DNA of 64,000 nucleotides, taken from Branchiostoma floridae (Eukaryota; Chordata; Leptocardii; Amphioxiformes; Branchiostomatidae). Below the pieces are notes generated by a model. The model searched no databases. It saw only the letters and a program-made list of their open reading frames with translations, and was not told the DNA's origin. This document shows, piece by piece, positions 18,637-29,563 of the stretch; the stretch's first letter is position 1; every line of letters starts with the position of its first letter. The translations under genes and the position numbers were made by a program. The DNA lies in assembly GCF_000003815.2 (NCBI RefSeq), contig NC_049987.1:20155346-20219345 (forward strand). The letters run 5' to 3'.

Positions 18637-20667
18637 ATGAAATCGATGACCTGCCTCATCCTCCTGACGCTGTGGACGACCACATCACTTAAATCGCTTA
18701 ACTTCAAAGACCGTAACTTAACCCACGTCCCCATAGATTCCATGACACCAGACGCACATACTGTTAGGCTGTCAGATAACCAAATAACCGACCTTAGCTC
18801 TTTTAACACAACCCCTCATGTACGGTACCTTTTCATTGACAAAAATAAGGTTAACGCAATATCATCCCTGACATTTCAAGGTCTTCGCGAACTAGTCTAT
18901 CTTGATCTTGACAGAAATCACATCGCTCTCCTCTCTGATTTCACATTCTTTACCCTCACCATGATGACTGATCTTATCCTTTCCAATAACTTCATCTCTG
19001 TCGTGTCAGAAAAAGCCTTTTGTGGTCTGAAAAATCTGGCATTTCTGGAGCTTTCCGGAAATCGAATTTCTGTATTGCCGAAGCAGGCAATCAAACTGAT
19101 CCCTAGTAACCATCTGTATTCTGTCTTACTCAGAGAAAACACCATCAGACAAATAAAACATGCATATATATATGATATAAAATCAACACATCCATTCACT
19201 ACTATCGATTTACAGGGAAACCCTTTGCGTTGTGTAGAGAAACCAACTGACAATGAGGATGGTTCTAACTCTTCGGCGATTTCGTATATATCAAGTAAAG
19301 GCCTAAGAATAAAACTAGTTAGATACGGGATATATACAGAACAAAATCACTCCTTTGTTGAAAAAGGGCACTTCATCAAAAGTCGTTATGAGTACTTGGG
19401 TGTTTTACCCATAATTTTGTCTACATTCGAGAATAATACAATTTTCCTGCCGTTGGCTTCCGCCATATCTGATGCTGATTTGTTCTACTGGAACACTCCC
19501 ACAGGACGAACGTCCGTTAAATCTAAGAGAGAATCGTTTATGATCGAGAACTTCGCTGCTAAAGACTCCGGTGTATACACTTGTGTAGTGGACGTAGGAA
19601 GTGTCAAGATTAAGTACGATGTGATGATATGTATCATTCCGAAACCTAAAATAGAAAACAAAGACCAATTCATTTTGGAAAATGTACCAGTGAAAAATAA
19701 CACCAACATTTGCGTAACATCCAAAAACCAATCCTTGATTCCGTCAGGATCATCCTATCAAAACCTCTGTGTTCTTGACACAAACGATACACAGGGACCC
19801 AAAGCCGCCTACATTGTTCCCATTACCGGTACCGTTGCTATAATACTTCCAGCAATGTTTCTGGTTGTTTTCCTTTGGTGGAAGAAACAACGTGGTGCCA
19901 GAAACACGGCTGGTGCAGCATTGCAAGTCGGACTGCAAGCAATGGCAGTAAGTGTCTCAGTTGATACCGTGTTCGATGAAGAAGAGGAAGCAAATACAAA
20001 CACTAACCCTCCTCAAAGTTCGCACTGCGATGAAACCCAGTCAGCCACAGAAGCTACCGGTACTTCCCATTACGTGACAGAAACTGTTACGACACAAACT
20101 GCAGAAGCAGAGATTCATATCTACAGCAACGATGACACATCCATCTATAGTGATGACGATGAGGAGACTCCACACCACCAGTACGCTTCAGCTGCTCCGC
20201 CTCCAGTGCCTGACTATGACGATGATGGCAGCAACCCAGGACAGGAGACGACAGGGTACTCTACAGAAATGGTGCAAGAAGACGATTCAACTTCCCAGAT
20301 GGAGTCTGGTGACGAACACATTAAGCCTTACGGGACAGCAGCAGCAAATGCAGTGTATCAGGCAACAGCTATACATCAAATTAGCCTGTCCCATGGTAAT
20401 GCTACTGCTGTACAGGAAAGCCTGCCCTATAATAATCCAACTGTTGTACAGCAAAGCCTGACCTATAATAATCCAACTGCTGTACAGCAAAGCCTGTACC
20501 ATCGTAATCCTGCAACAAATTACTCGATTGCGAATGCAAATGACGTCGAAACGGACACCCATCTTCCGACAAATACCTTGTACGGGCAGCAATCCGCCTC
20601 TGCCTCCCCCCTTGCTGAGGCGGATGTGAATCCACTGTACGGAAGTGGACCAGCATCTGGTCACTGA
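18637..20667 (+). CDS. LRR-Ig transmembrane receptor, paralogue 1
   Basis: 676 residues in one exon that starts at 18599 (acceptor TTTCTGTAG). The first exon is noncoding and ends at 17471. I use ATG 18637 because only this Met (MKSMTCL) is conserved in all four paralogues; ATG 18619 is in frame. Order: signal peptide (about 1-18), five to six LRRs (about 20-190), a reduced LRR C-cap (GNPLRC), an Ig-like domain (about 255-330; YWNTP, KDSGVYTC with Cys at 316), a Thr/Asn-rich stalk, one membrane helix (about 390-415), and a 260-residue cytoplasmic tail. The tail has an APPPVP motif, acidic Ser/Tyr stretches, four 12-residue repeats (two with Y-N-N-P) and a terminal NPLY. It is probably an innate immune or adhesion receptor. 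The Ig lacks the B-strand Cys. Confidence 0.9.
   Translation: MKSMTCLILLTLWTTTSLKSLNFKDRNLTHVPIDSMTPDAHTVRLSDNQITDLSSFNTTPHVRYLFIDKNKVNAISSLTFQGLRELVYLDLDRNHIALLSDFTFFTLTMMTDLILSNNFISVVSEKAFCGLKNLAFLELSGNRISVLPKQAIKLIPSNHLYSVLLRENTIRQIKHAYIYDIKSTHPFTTIDLQGNPLRCVEKPTDNEDGSNSSAISYISSKGLRIKLVRYGIYTEQNHSFVEKGHFIKSRYEYLGVLPIILSTFENNTIFLPLASAISDADLFYWNTPTGRTSVKSKRESFMIENFAAKDSGVYTCVVDVGSVKIKYDVMICIIPKPKIENKDQFILENVPVKNNTNICVTSKNQSLIPSGSSYQNLCVLDTNDTQGPKAAYIVPITGTVAIILPAMFLVVFLWWKKQRGARNTAGAALQVGLQAMAVSVSVDTVFDEEEEANTNTNPPQSSHCDETQSATEATGTSHYVTETVTTQTAEAEIHIYSNDDTSIYSDDDEETPHHQYASAAPPPVPDYDDDGSNPGQETTGYSTEMVQEDDSTSQMESGDEHIKPYGTAAANAVYQATAIHQISLSHGNATAVQESLPYNNPTVVQQSLTYNNPTAVQQSLYHRNPATNYSIANANDVETDTHLPTNTLYGQQSASASPLAEADVNPLYGSGPASGH
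20380..20520 (+). repeat. 36-bp coding minisatellite, about 4 units (paralogue 1 tail)
   Basis: Tandem 36-bp units in the receptor frame encoding 12-residue repeats (ISLSHGNATAVQ, ESLPYNNPTVVQ, QSLTYNNPTAVQ, then a partial). This is the shortest and most divergent array of the family. Confidence 0.85.
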
Positions 20668-20833
20668 CAATCTGAGCGTCGTTTCTTTAAAACAAAAAAT
20701 CATTGAGGGAATTAGCTATGGATAGGGGCCGTCACACGGTTAAAATAAATACTATCAGCCCATTGATTACTTTTCTGACGACTTCCAAACACACACAGGT
20801 ACAAGTACATAAACACACACATTATGATACTAT

Positions 20834-20864
<31 letters not shown>

Positions 20865-22115
20865 AACACATTTAGAATGTACATGTATAAAAACATCTTC
20901 AATTTATATTAGAGAAATATATTTGTTTAGGAATTGAAGAGAGTGAGTTCCACGGCATTTGTCTACTTTGCCTTTTTCTTACTGAATAAGTAATGACAAT
21001 TGATTAGATGTTGTTTATTGCTTTTGGAAATTTCTACTAGTTGCAAGTATTGTGTTATTGTGAATGAATGTTTCCATTTAATGTATATAATGTATGTAAT
21101 TATATATAACCAAGTTGATCAGAGTGATGCAGTTGCATCGTGTGATGGCTAGTGTATTATTTAAAAGCCAGATTAACGTGGCTATAACGTAACTGCATAA
21201 TGTATATGTACATGTAGACGTTATAAGACTTGCAATTATCATGTAACAGGTTTGGTAGCTTTACTTCCTGGTTGAAAACCCTTTAATGTCAAATGGTATT
21301 CTATTAATGAAGTATTCGTAGATTATTGAGTCCGAAAAAAACGGCGATCAGCAAGGATCCAAGTTCTGACATTTATGCACATGTAAGTTTTGTGGACTGA
21401 TCATCTAAACTCCTGATGAGGAATCGGTTGCATTGTTTTCTCGACCTATTGTGAAAATTCAGACAACTCTAATAAACTTCACAAATTCTCTTTGATTTTG
21501 TTCTGGTGGTTGAATTTTCCAGTAACTAATCATTATTATTCAATCGACATCTCGCAGCAAAGAAGTACAAGATTTCTTCCGCGTGTCCTACATTTATCTT
21601 TAACCAGAGACAGAGTCTGTCATGTACACAACCACCTGTCCGAAAAGGTGACATTCTTTGCTAGAAATTAAGTGTAGGTAGATGCTTCAGTCAGATGAGA
21701 CAAAGCCGATCTACAGGCTCTTGCATGGATAAAACTATCATTCTTTGAAAATTAATGCACATGTTCCGTGGAACATAATTGATCATCAATACTATCACTG
21801 CTTGAGCATCCATTGCATTCTATTCATTGCCAGTTTTAATTCCACTAAATCTATTGCAAAAAAAACTTCAGACAACTTTAGTAAACCTCGCAAAGTTTCA
21901 AAAAATATTTTGTGTTTTTTGGGAACAGATAAATTTGAATTTTCGACACCATACATCAGAGATGAACTTGTTTTCTTCTGCATGTCCTCGTAGGCCCATT
22001 CTTGAGCCTGAAAAAAACAAGACAATCGCCGTGAATCAGGAAGTGTTAGTATACGGCCCCATTTGCCCCGATGCCTATAGGGAAAGAAACAACCTTTTCC
22101 CAGTGGACTGCCGAG
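20668..22115 (+). other. LRR-Ig 1 3' UTR and 3' flank
   Basis: No gene. It contains a short (TA)n run at about 20840-20866 and a poly(A) signal AATAAA at 21471-21476. A flank segment (about 21720-21990) is similar to the flanks downstream of paralogues 3 (32290-32540) and 4 (41740-42010) and upstream of the second monooxygenase gene (56150-56410). 20690-21500 aligns by eye with 31700-32460 after paralogue 3, so the UTR was duplicated with the gene. Confidence 0.7.
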
Positions 22116-22117
22116 TA

Positions 22118-23289
22118 CCGGTGTGACAGCGATCTCGCCCCCCCCCCCCGTGAAATCACCAGCGATCTCGCCCCCCGGGGCGAAATCGCTAGCGATCTCG
22201 CCCTCCCCGGCTAGTGATCTCGCCCCCCTATCTCGCCCCCCTTTAGCGATTTCGCCCCCCCCCAAAAAAAAAACGGGTTTACATAACATTTTAGAAGTGG
22301 ATTGGTATAAATCACAAAATGCAGTTTCAGAATGATATAAGTACACAACTCTGATACATAACTCCATACGAGTATTAATAGTAACGTAATTACCTGTTGA
22401 TAAGACAGTTCAAGTTGTTTCGGACAAGGAGGGTTGGGTCCTTGTATTCCCATTATTGCATATACTTGAGTCTCGACATAAGATGTATTTCATTGTATTC
22501 ACCTGTCCTCAAGCAACGTACATGTATATATCTCCAATATGAAGCGTCTACCATGAATTGACCACAAAAAAGTATGAAATGTCTTTATTAGTTATGTAGA
22601 TAAGGTATTCATTAGAATATCGCACATTTTGTTATATGCACCTAGCCTATAGGTATCTTCACCTCCAATATTTTTCTAGTATTTAGAAACTCTATCAGGT
22701 GTTTTACCCGTGTTTCTTAAGACTGGTACTTTACCAGTGTTTTTGTAGCATTTCGCAACAGGTATATGAACTTGCGCGTAGTTAGTGTTTATAATGAGAA
22801 ACTATTATTCACTTGTGTTTTTGTTAGTGCTTTGGAAATGATTCCTGCACAAGATAGAAAATACTGTGACAAATTGAAAATATGCAGCTGACTTATTCCG
22901 TACCGTAGATGGTGTTGATTTATACGTTCGTGATAGCTCTGTGTTTTTCCTCAAAAAAGTGTCTTTTTCATTTCAATGGCTTGTTTGCATCGAACCATAT
23001 AGTATCGACTTTCGAGGTATAACATCTTCAGGTAAAAAGGTGCCATATATGTGCCAGGTAACACACCATATACGTTACTCCCCAGGTGCAGTATAGCACC
23101 AGGTAGCGCACCTAATATGTAGTAGCCAGTTCCTCTTGAGAACCCTCCGAGAAGCAATGTTCTTAAGGGGGACGGTGGGTGAGGGGGGGGGGGGCGAAAA
23201 CGCTAAAGGGGGGCGAAAACACTAGTGATCTCGCCCCTCCCGGGGGGGCGAGATCACGGGGGGGGGGGGCGAGATCGCTGTCACACCGG
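22118..23289. mobile_element. Non-autonomous TIR transposon with TA target duplication
   Basis: Perfectly inverted ends CCGGTGTGACAGCGATCTCG / CGAGATCGCTGTCACACCGG with TA on both sides (22116-22117, 23290-23291). Next to each end are several GCGATCTCGCCCCC-type subterminal repeats in both orientations (22125-22260 and 23185-23280). The 900-bp interior is AT-rich with no significant coding frame. TA duplication fits Tc1/mariner-like mobilisation, but the end sequence alone does not prove the superfamily. Confidence 0.8.
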
Positions 23290-23665
23290 TAGAAACTCTT
23301 GGAGTTTTCAGGTGATGACGTACGTCTTTTTGTCAACGGGTCCCAGGTTGATTTTCACTAAGATTTTAAAGAAATTTAGGGCCATGGCCCCAGCCCCCAA
23401 AACCACAGGGTACAGGATCTAGGACCAGGGCAAAATCTACTATGACTTGGGTGCCAACGAGTGGTAGAATGTATGTACACATGGGGCAGGATCTGCATAG
23501 AGGCATAGAGGACTTGAAAAGAACCGACATCAGATTGGAAAGAAGTTTAGGGCGTGGCGGCGGAAATTTGCTGGTCAATGTTCCTTTAACACATAAGTAC
23601 CTAAGATCCATGGTAAAGTTAACCTCCGGTAACTCTCGGTAAAGTTGAAATCATGTTTGCTTACC

Positions 23666-23850
23666 TGCCTTACAGCCGCAGGCCAAAACACAGCAAATGA
23701 AAACTATGTCACCGAGAGGAAGCAGAGAGCACTTTCCACGGAACTTCGTCTTGTCTGGTAGCTTCAGGGCCTGTTTTTCATTGGAAGTGAACGGATTTAA
23801 TCTTTCGAGCCTGACAATGACTCGGGGCTCGGATGTCTTCCAGAAAAGGG
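23666..23850 (-). pseudogene. Orphan copy of the VWC-gene signal-peptide exon, start codon lost
   Basis: Matches the minus-strand exon at 16985-17165, including the donor (CTGTAAGGCAG then GTAAGC). The initiator position (23750-23748) reads ACG, not ATG. The hydrophobic stretch GDIVFICCVLACGC is retained. No VWC exons follow on the minus strand before LRR-Ig 1, so this exon has no gene to splice to. Confidence 0.6.
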
Positions 23851-23934
23851 ATAGAAAACGTCACGTGTACAGACATTGGTCGTTTAGGAGTAAATAGGGG
23901 TGAGGGGTTGTGAGTAAATGAATTTGTACATTAG

Positions 23935-24100
23935 CGGGTGAGTGAGTTTGTGAGTGAGTTTGTGAGTGAGTTTGTGAGTGAGTGAGTGAGTGAGTGAGTG
24001 AGTGAATGAGTGAGTGAGTGAGTGAGTGTATGAGTGAGTGAGTGAGTACGTGTGTTTATGAGTGATTGAGTTAGTGTGTTTGTGAATGAGTGAGTGAGCT
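23935..24100. repeat. (GAGT)n microsatellite
   Basis: About 35 imperfect TGAG/GAGT copies inside promoter block B, separating the minus-strand exon from the X-box motif. Confidence 0.9.
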
Positions 24101-24440
24101 TTGCTTCGTAATTAATAACGCGAGAAATTGTCTCTGCAAAGATAACTATCCTGCATAAACCTGTCGAATGCAGCACTTTTCCTTGACACAGCTGCGTATG
24201 TGTATGCGTCACAGGAAAACCATGGCAACCAGTGACGTACTGTATAGCAATATTAAAGCAGTATTTCATATACAACAGAAACTTATCCAGACTTGTTTGC
24301 CTGCTGCGCCACAGACACCACTTCTTCAGCCCGGGCCGAATCTACCCAACATTTGGTTTTGCCACTTAAGGTATGTCACTACGTTACACAATACTCTTGT
24401 ATAGAGAGGTTTTCATGTCTTGGTAACTTTCTAGTGACGT

Positions 24441-25515
24441 TTTAACTAGGATTATTTTAGTTAGGATATATTTGGTCACCAGAGCTTCGGAGACAATTTG
24501 TTTTGAGCGATATCCATGTTTTTCTGCTGACGCGATTCATGTCAAGATAGATGGCACCGACAATACCACAAGCTATGTTCAAAAGATTGCACTATTTTTA
24601 TTTTATGAAAAACAATTTATGCCTACCTTTCTGGCATCTCCACTTAACGAGAATTATTTCTTTGGCGGGAATACCAGTGTATTTATTTAGATGAGATATA
24701 TAGAAAAGTTACCTGAACGCCAACATTGATTCATGATTCCTTGTAACAGACAAAGTTGCAGGAAAAAAACATGCACAGGTTTCCAAAAGATGCATGACCT
24801 GCGTGTCAGGAATGGTCACTAGTCTCGCAGAGCTCCTTACCACACGCCATCCCCTGTCTAGTCTGGCCTTGTCCATCCTGTGAGGTGACCTACTTCTACT
24901 CTATTTTAAGAATCCGATGGGCCGACTCAACTCACTACCATAACAAATTTGTCTGTGACCAACATAGGCAGACGTACCCTTTGTCACTTCAAGAATAAGA
25001 GCCCCTGAAAAATAGATTTTCTGGTTAGTCATGGTCGACAACGACGTCACATCAAGCGAATCGTTTGTGCAAATTAGTCATCAAGGAAATCGAATAATAC
25101 AAGTTGAATCAATCTTTACTGCTAGCATGCTGGATACTACAATTCAGGCAGCATCCAATGTCTTTCATCAGTGAAATGAAAAACAAAAATATACTGGTAA
25201 GACAAATCTTTTTTCAGTCGAATTCATTAATTCTCAATGCCACTTGCTTTAACACCATGGTAGACATGGCAGTACTGTACTGCGTATTCAGAGGGTACAC
25301 ACGTTTAGATACGTGGCGGTCATATAAGACAAAGTAGCATTCAACATTTCTAAGTCATTGGTATCACCACGACCTCCGGAAAGTACCAAAGTGACCAATC
25401 TACCCATTGGGCCATTGTACATGGAAAACAATAGGTCAGACGTGTTCTAAACTTTGACTCTGTTTCAATAGTCGTTAATGAATGGTTTCTTTTTCTTTCT
25501 TTCTTCTTACTGTAG
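24441..25515 (+). other. Intron 1 of LRR-Ig 2 (inferred)
   Basis: No coding feature of its own. It is similar in parts to 17525-18598 upstream of paralogue 1. The acceptor TACTGTAG ends at 25515 before the coding exon. Confidence 0.5.
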
Positions 25516-25567
25516 GAGGTTTCTCACGACACCGTGCTCAAGACCAGGTTTGCCACGAAGATAGGAA

Positions 25568-27115
25568 ATGAAATTCGCGACTTGCCTCATCTTCCTAACG
25601 CTGTGGACGACCACATCACTTAAAACGCTTAACTTCAAAGGTCGTAACTTAGCACACGTCCCCATAGACTCTATAACACCAGACGCACATACTGTCAGGC
25701 TGTCAGATAACCATATAACCGACCTTAGCTCTTTTAACACAACCCCTCACGTACGATACCTTTTTATTGACCAAAATAAGGTGAACGAAATATCATCCCT
25801 GACATTTCAAGGTTTTCGCGAACTAGTCTATCTTGATCTTGACAGAAATCACATCGCTCTCCTCTCTGATTTCACATTCTTTACCCTCACCATGATGACT
25901 GATCTTATCCTTTGCAATAACTTCATCTCTGTCGTGTCAGAAAAAGCCTTTTGCGGTCTGGCAAGTCTAGAATTCCTGGAGCTTTCCGGAAACCGCATTG
26001 CCGTATTTCCGAAGCAGGCCATCGAATGGATCCCTAGTAAGCATCTGCATTTCATCTTACTCAGAAAAAACAGCATCAGAAACATGGAACATACATCTAT
26101 CTATGATATAAAATCAACACATCCATTCGCTACTTTCGATTTACAGGGCAACCCTTTGCGTTGTGCAGAGAAACCAACCGATAGTGATGATCGTTCTAAT
26201 TCTACAGCGATGTCGTATATATCGAGTTTCAAACTAGCAGTGTACAGGATTTGTACAAAACATAATCGCTCCTTTGTTCAAAAGGGGATATTCATCAAAA
26301 GTCGTTATGAGTACTTGGGTGTTCTACCCATAATTTTCTTTGCATTTGAGAATAGTGCAATCCTTCTACCGTTGGCTTCTTTCATATCTAATTCTGATTC
26401 TTTCTACTGGAATACTCCAACAGGACGGACTTCCGTTAGATCTACCAGAGAACCGTTTATGGTCGAGAACTTCACTGATAAAGACTCCGGTATTTACACT
26501 TGTGAAGTGGACAAAGATAAACGTACTATTAGTATCAAGTACAGATACGATGTGATGATATGTATCATTCCGAAACCCAAAAATGAAAAGAACCACCAAC
26601 CTAACTCAGAAAATATACCAGTGAAAAATAACACCGACATTTGTGTCACACCGAAAAAACATTCCATGACTCCGTCAGGATCATCCGATCAGAAGATTTG
26701 TGTTCTTAGCCATATTACTTCAGAAACAAAGGACACAGAGGGACACAACACCATGCACATTGTCCCCATTACCGTTACTGCCATCCTTCTAGGACTGTTG
26801 CTCACTGCTGTCTTTCGTTGCATGAAAGAAGGTGCTACCAGAAACACAGCTGGTGCGGCCGTGCATATCGAACTGCAAGCCATGACTGTACGTAACCCTG
26901 TAAATGCCATGGTAGACGCAGAGGAGGAAGCGAATACAAATGCTAGCTTTCCTCAAAGTTTGCAGTGTGATGAAGCCCAGACAGTCGCAGAAGCTACTGG
27001 TACTTCCCAGGGCCGTACAGAACCTGTTACATCAGGTGCGACACATACTGCAGAAGCAGAGATTCATATCTACAACAACGATGACACACACACCTATAGA
27101 GATGACGATGCGTAG
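25568..27115 (+). CDS. LRR-Ig transmembrane receptor, paralogue 2, short tail
   Basis: 515 residues, same single-exon layout (exon start 25516, ATG in MKFATCL). Signal peptide, LRRs, GNPLRC cap, Ig-like domain (YWNTPTGRTS, KDSGIYTC), stalk, membrane helix (HIVPITVTAILLGLLLTAVF) and the first part of the tail are intact. The frame ends at TAG right after the acidic HTYRDDDA segment, where the paralogues read on through Asp-Glu-Glu. The SH3-like APPPVP motif, the Y-x-N-P repeats and the NPLY end are lost; decayed remnants continue to about 27310. The same TAG is present in fragments at 32900 and 35190, so the truncation predates local duplication. It may act as a short-tailed or decoy form, or be on the way to a pseudogene. 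Confidence 0.85.
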   Translation: MKFATCLIFLTLWTTTSLKTLNFKGRNLAHVPIDSITPDAHTVRLSDNHITDLSSFNTTPHVRYLFIDQNKVNEISSLTFQGFRELVYLDLDRNHIALLSDFTFFTLTMMTDLILCNNFISVVSEKAFCGLASLEFLELSGNRIAVFPKQAIEWIPSKHLHFILLRKNSIRNMEHTSIYDIKSTHPFATFDLQGNPLRCAEKPTDSDDRSNSTAMSYISSFKLAVYRICTKHNRSFVQKGIFIKSRYEYLGVLPIIFFAFENSAILLPLASFISNSDSFYWNTPTGRTSVRSTREPFMVENFTDKDSGIYTCEVDKDKRTISIKYRYDVMICIIPKPKNEKNHQPNSENIPVKNNTDICVTPKKHSMTPSGSSDQKICVLSHITSETKDTEGHNTMHIVPITVTAILLGLLLTAVFRCMKEGATRNTAGAAVHIELQAMTVRNPVNAMVDAEEEANTNASFPQSLQCDEAQTVAEATGTSQGRTEPVTSGATHTAEAEIHIYNNDDTHTYRDDDA

Positions 27116-27340
27116 GCAATACACCACCAGTACACTTCAGCTGCTCCGCTTCCCGTACCAGACTATATGATGATTAAGACGACAACCCACAAATAGGACA
27201 AGAGGAACATTCTACCCCCCATATTGTTGATACTGAGTATGGTGACTAACTTGAGCCTTACGGGATAGCGGCAGCAAACTTAGCGTATCAGGCAACAGCT
27301 GTCCAATGGTAATCATACAAGAAATTACTTTGTTGCGAAT
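27116..27340 (+). pseudogene. Decayed remainder of the paralogue 2 tail
   Basis: Sequence after the early stop still resembles the paralogue tails (CACCACCAGTACACTTCAGC, then GGGATAGCGGCAGCAAAC, then ATTACTTTGTTGCGAATGC), but it contains several stops and has lost the 36-bp repeat array. Confidence 0.7.
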
Positions 27341-27400
27341 GCAAATCATGGTATCACGTTTCCATTACAGAGCTGCACATGCGTACACGTCACAACAAAA

Positions 27401-27602
27401 CCATGGCAACCAGTGACGTTTTTTTAGAAATCATGCGACAATTCGCGACCAATAACAGCCACTTCCTACTGCCAAGCAATATCAATGCAACATCTCATAT
27501 TCAACAGAAATTGGTCCCATCCAATCTTGGTTGCCCGCTCTGCCACACACACCTTGTGTTCGTCCGGGAGCAAATTTTCCCAAATCTTGCATTCAGCGTC
27601 AG
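27401..27602 (+). promoter_or_regulatory. X-box/CRE/CCAAT module, copy d, with noncoding exon (probable LRR-Ig 3 promoter)
   Basis: CCATGGCAAC at 27401-27410, TGACGT at 27414-27419, CCAAT at 27449-27453, then AACATCTCATATTCAACAG and a donor GTCAG/GTAGGT at 27602/27603. It follows directly on the decayed tail of paralogue 2. It could serve LRR-Ig 3, whose acceptor is at 29525. Confidence 0.5.
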
Positions 27603-29525
27603 GTAGGTTGCTACGGTACATAATGTCTTCATGCTTTTAAAGAGTAGCCATATGTCTTGATGACGCTCTATCTCTTTAACATTCTAGGTTAGGAAATCTT
27701 GGCCACTAGAACCTGTGAGAGAGATTTTTTGTGCGGCGTTTTTTTTGTTCTACTGGCGATACTCATATGAAGTAGTATGGCACCGATACGTCCACAGACA
27801 TGGAAAATCATTTACCAGTTTTTTTTACATTAATTCAAAACGAGTACATTTCGACTAAGGATACCCTTTTTCGGTTATCATATTTACAAGAAAAAAGGAG
27901 GGAATTGATATACATACATAATATTTTATGTTGATGGTATGTAAAATCTGGCTGCATGCGTTATACCGAAGGGGACACTATACTTAGAATCATCGGTGTG
28001 CTGAAAAAAAAGTAGAAATTGCAGCAAGCGAAGCACTTTATATAGTGCACCCTTATCCTTATCAGTAAGTGTGGTGGGCGCCTACACACCCTTAAGGAAT
28101 ATTTCCTCTAACACTGCCTTGAAAGTCCCAGAACTACAGTCTTTCGTAGTAGTTTCGGCTTTTTTTAAAATACATATCATAATAACGACCCATCAGACAC
28201 CTCCTACTGGAAGGATGGAACTCTGCTCTACTACCTGATGTTTGCAAATTAAGTGAGTGTCTGGGTGAAAGAGGGAACAAAGTTAGGAGTGGAAAGAGGG
28301 GAATGAGAACGAAAAAGAGGGAGAGAGTTTTGACATTTGACACACTTGATTCAAAGAAAAACATTCGTTCCATAATGGACCACATCTAGCATACATTTAG
28401 CACTTGTACTTTTTCTTTACTTTGGTCGATTATAGCGCACGTGGCCGTGGGGAAAGCGTATAAAACAAGGTAAGGATCTCCCCCTCCGACTTCTGCTTGG
28501 AAATTACTTTCACAGACAATTTTCTTTTCTTGCATTCTGCAAGGACGCAGCTCTTGTAGACATTGCACAACTGCGCAACCGAACATGTCACAACAAAATC
28601 ATGGCAACCAGTGACATCCTTATTGGAAATCATACCACCATTCCCGACCAATAACAACCGCTTATTACCGCCAAGCAAAACAAGGCAACATCTCATATTC
28701 AACAGGAACCCGGTTCCCTCCGATCATGGTTGCCTGCTCCTCGTACACAACTAGCGCTCAGTCGGGACCAAATTTAGCTAAAATCTGACGTTGCAACGTT
28801 ACACAATATTGTAACGATTTAATAGTTTATTAAAGAAATACCCTTCTTCTTTAGGTCACATTTTTGTGCGGCGTCCACGTTTTTCTACCGGGGAGACCCA
28901 AATGAAGTAGCATGGCACCGATCCTTCCACAGACTGTATTCAGAATATTACTCTATTTGGCGTGGTTGATTTCTATGAATGAATAGTTGCAAGCAGTTTA
29001 CATGAATGCAAAACCAGTACATTACATCCGAAAATAGTTTCATCAGGTTGGTAGAATATAGGATATTAGAGAATTCTTTTTACACAACCAACAGTTACTT
29101 ACATTGATTACGTTTCGATGTCTCACAGACACCTTCGTCAGAGCTTCTAACTGGAGTTCTGCTTCTCAACGCTATATGTAGCCGATGTAGGTGGTGCTTT
29201 TGCGGTGGTATCTCACGAATACCTTTCTATAGCTAGTTAATCAAATCTACAAAAAAAGTAGAAACTGATGTTGAATTGATATATATACATAATATTTGAT
29301 ATTGATGGCATGTAAGTTGTGGGATACCGAGGGGGAGGCACTTTGTGACAGTTATTGATTTGCTGAAAAAAGTGAAAAATGAGCTAAATATCATCCCAGC
29401 GGACATAGCCCACAAAGGCTAGAAGTAGCTCCTTGATCCAATATTTCTTAACGTTTGTTCATTTGTTTCTTTCCTTGCTTCTTTATTTGTTTGTTTGTAT
29501 GTTTGTTTGATTGTTGTTTCTGTAG
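27603..29525 (+). other. Intron 1 / upstream region of LRR-Ig 3
   Basis: Apart from module copy e I see no gene. Around 28850-29000 and 29230-29400 it resembles 35550-35900 and 36550-36850 upstream of LRR-Ig 4 (shared GAAGTAGTATGGCACC and ACTGTATTCAGAATATTACT landmarks), so upstream regions were duplicated with the genes. Confidence 0.5.
28600..28652 (+). promoter_or_regulatory. X-box/CRE/CCAAT module, copy e
   Basis: CATGGCAACC at 28600-28609, TGACAT (CRE weakened) at 28612-28617 and CCAAT at 28648-28652, again followed by CATCTCATATTCAACAG. The donor seen in copies b and d is not conserved here, so it is either an alternative promoter for LRR-Ig 3 or a decayed duplicate. Confidence 0.4.
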
Positions 29526-29563
29526 GACGTTTCTCACAACGCAGAATACTGTCAGGATACAAA

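Larger units (their letters stand above)
23505..24440. promoter_or_regulatory. Divergent promoter block B (upstream of LRR-Ig 2)
   Basis: Second copy of the block at 16820-17525. It has CATGGCAACC at 24221-24230 and TGACGT at 24233-24238 but no CCAAT box at the usual distance, and it is expanded by a GAGT microsatellite. The plus-strand noncoding exon ends CACTTAAG at 24370 before GTATGT, matching the donor of paralogue 1. Confidence 0.5.

Noticed and set aside
20287..20703. Antisense frames across the receptor tails
   Set aside because: Shadows of the receptor coding strand caused by the 36-bp period being divisible by three.
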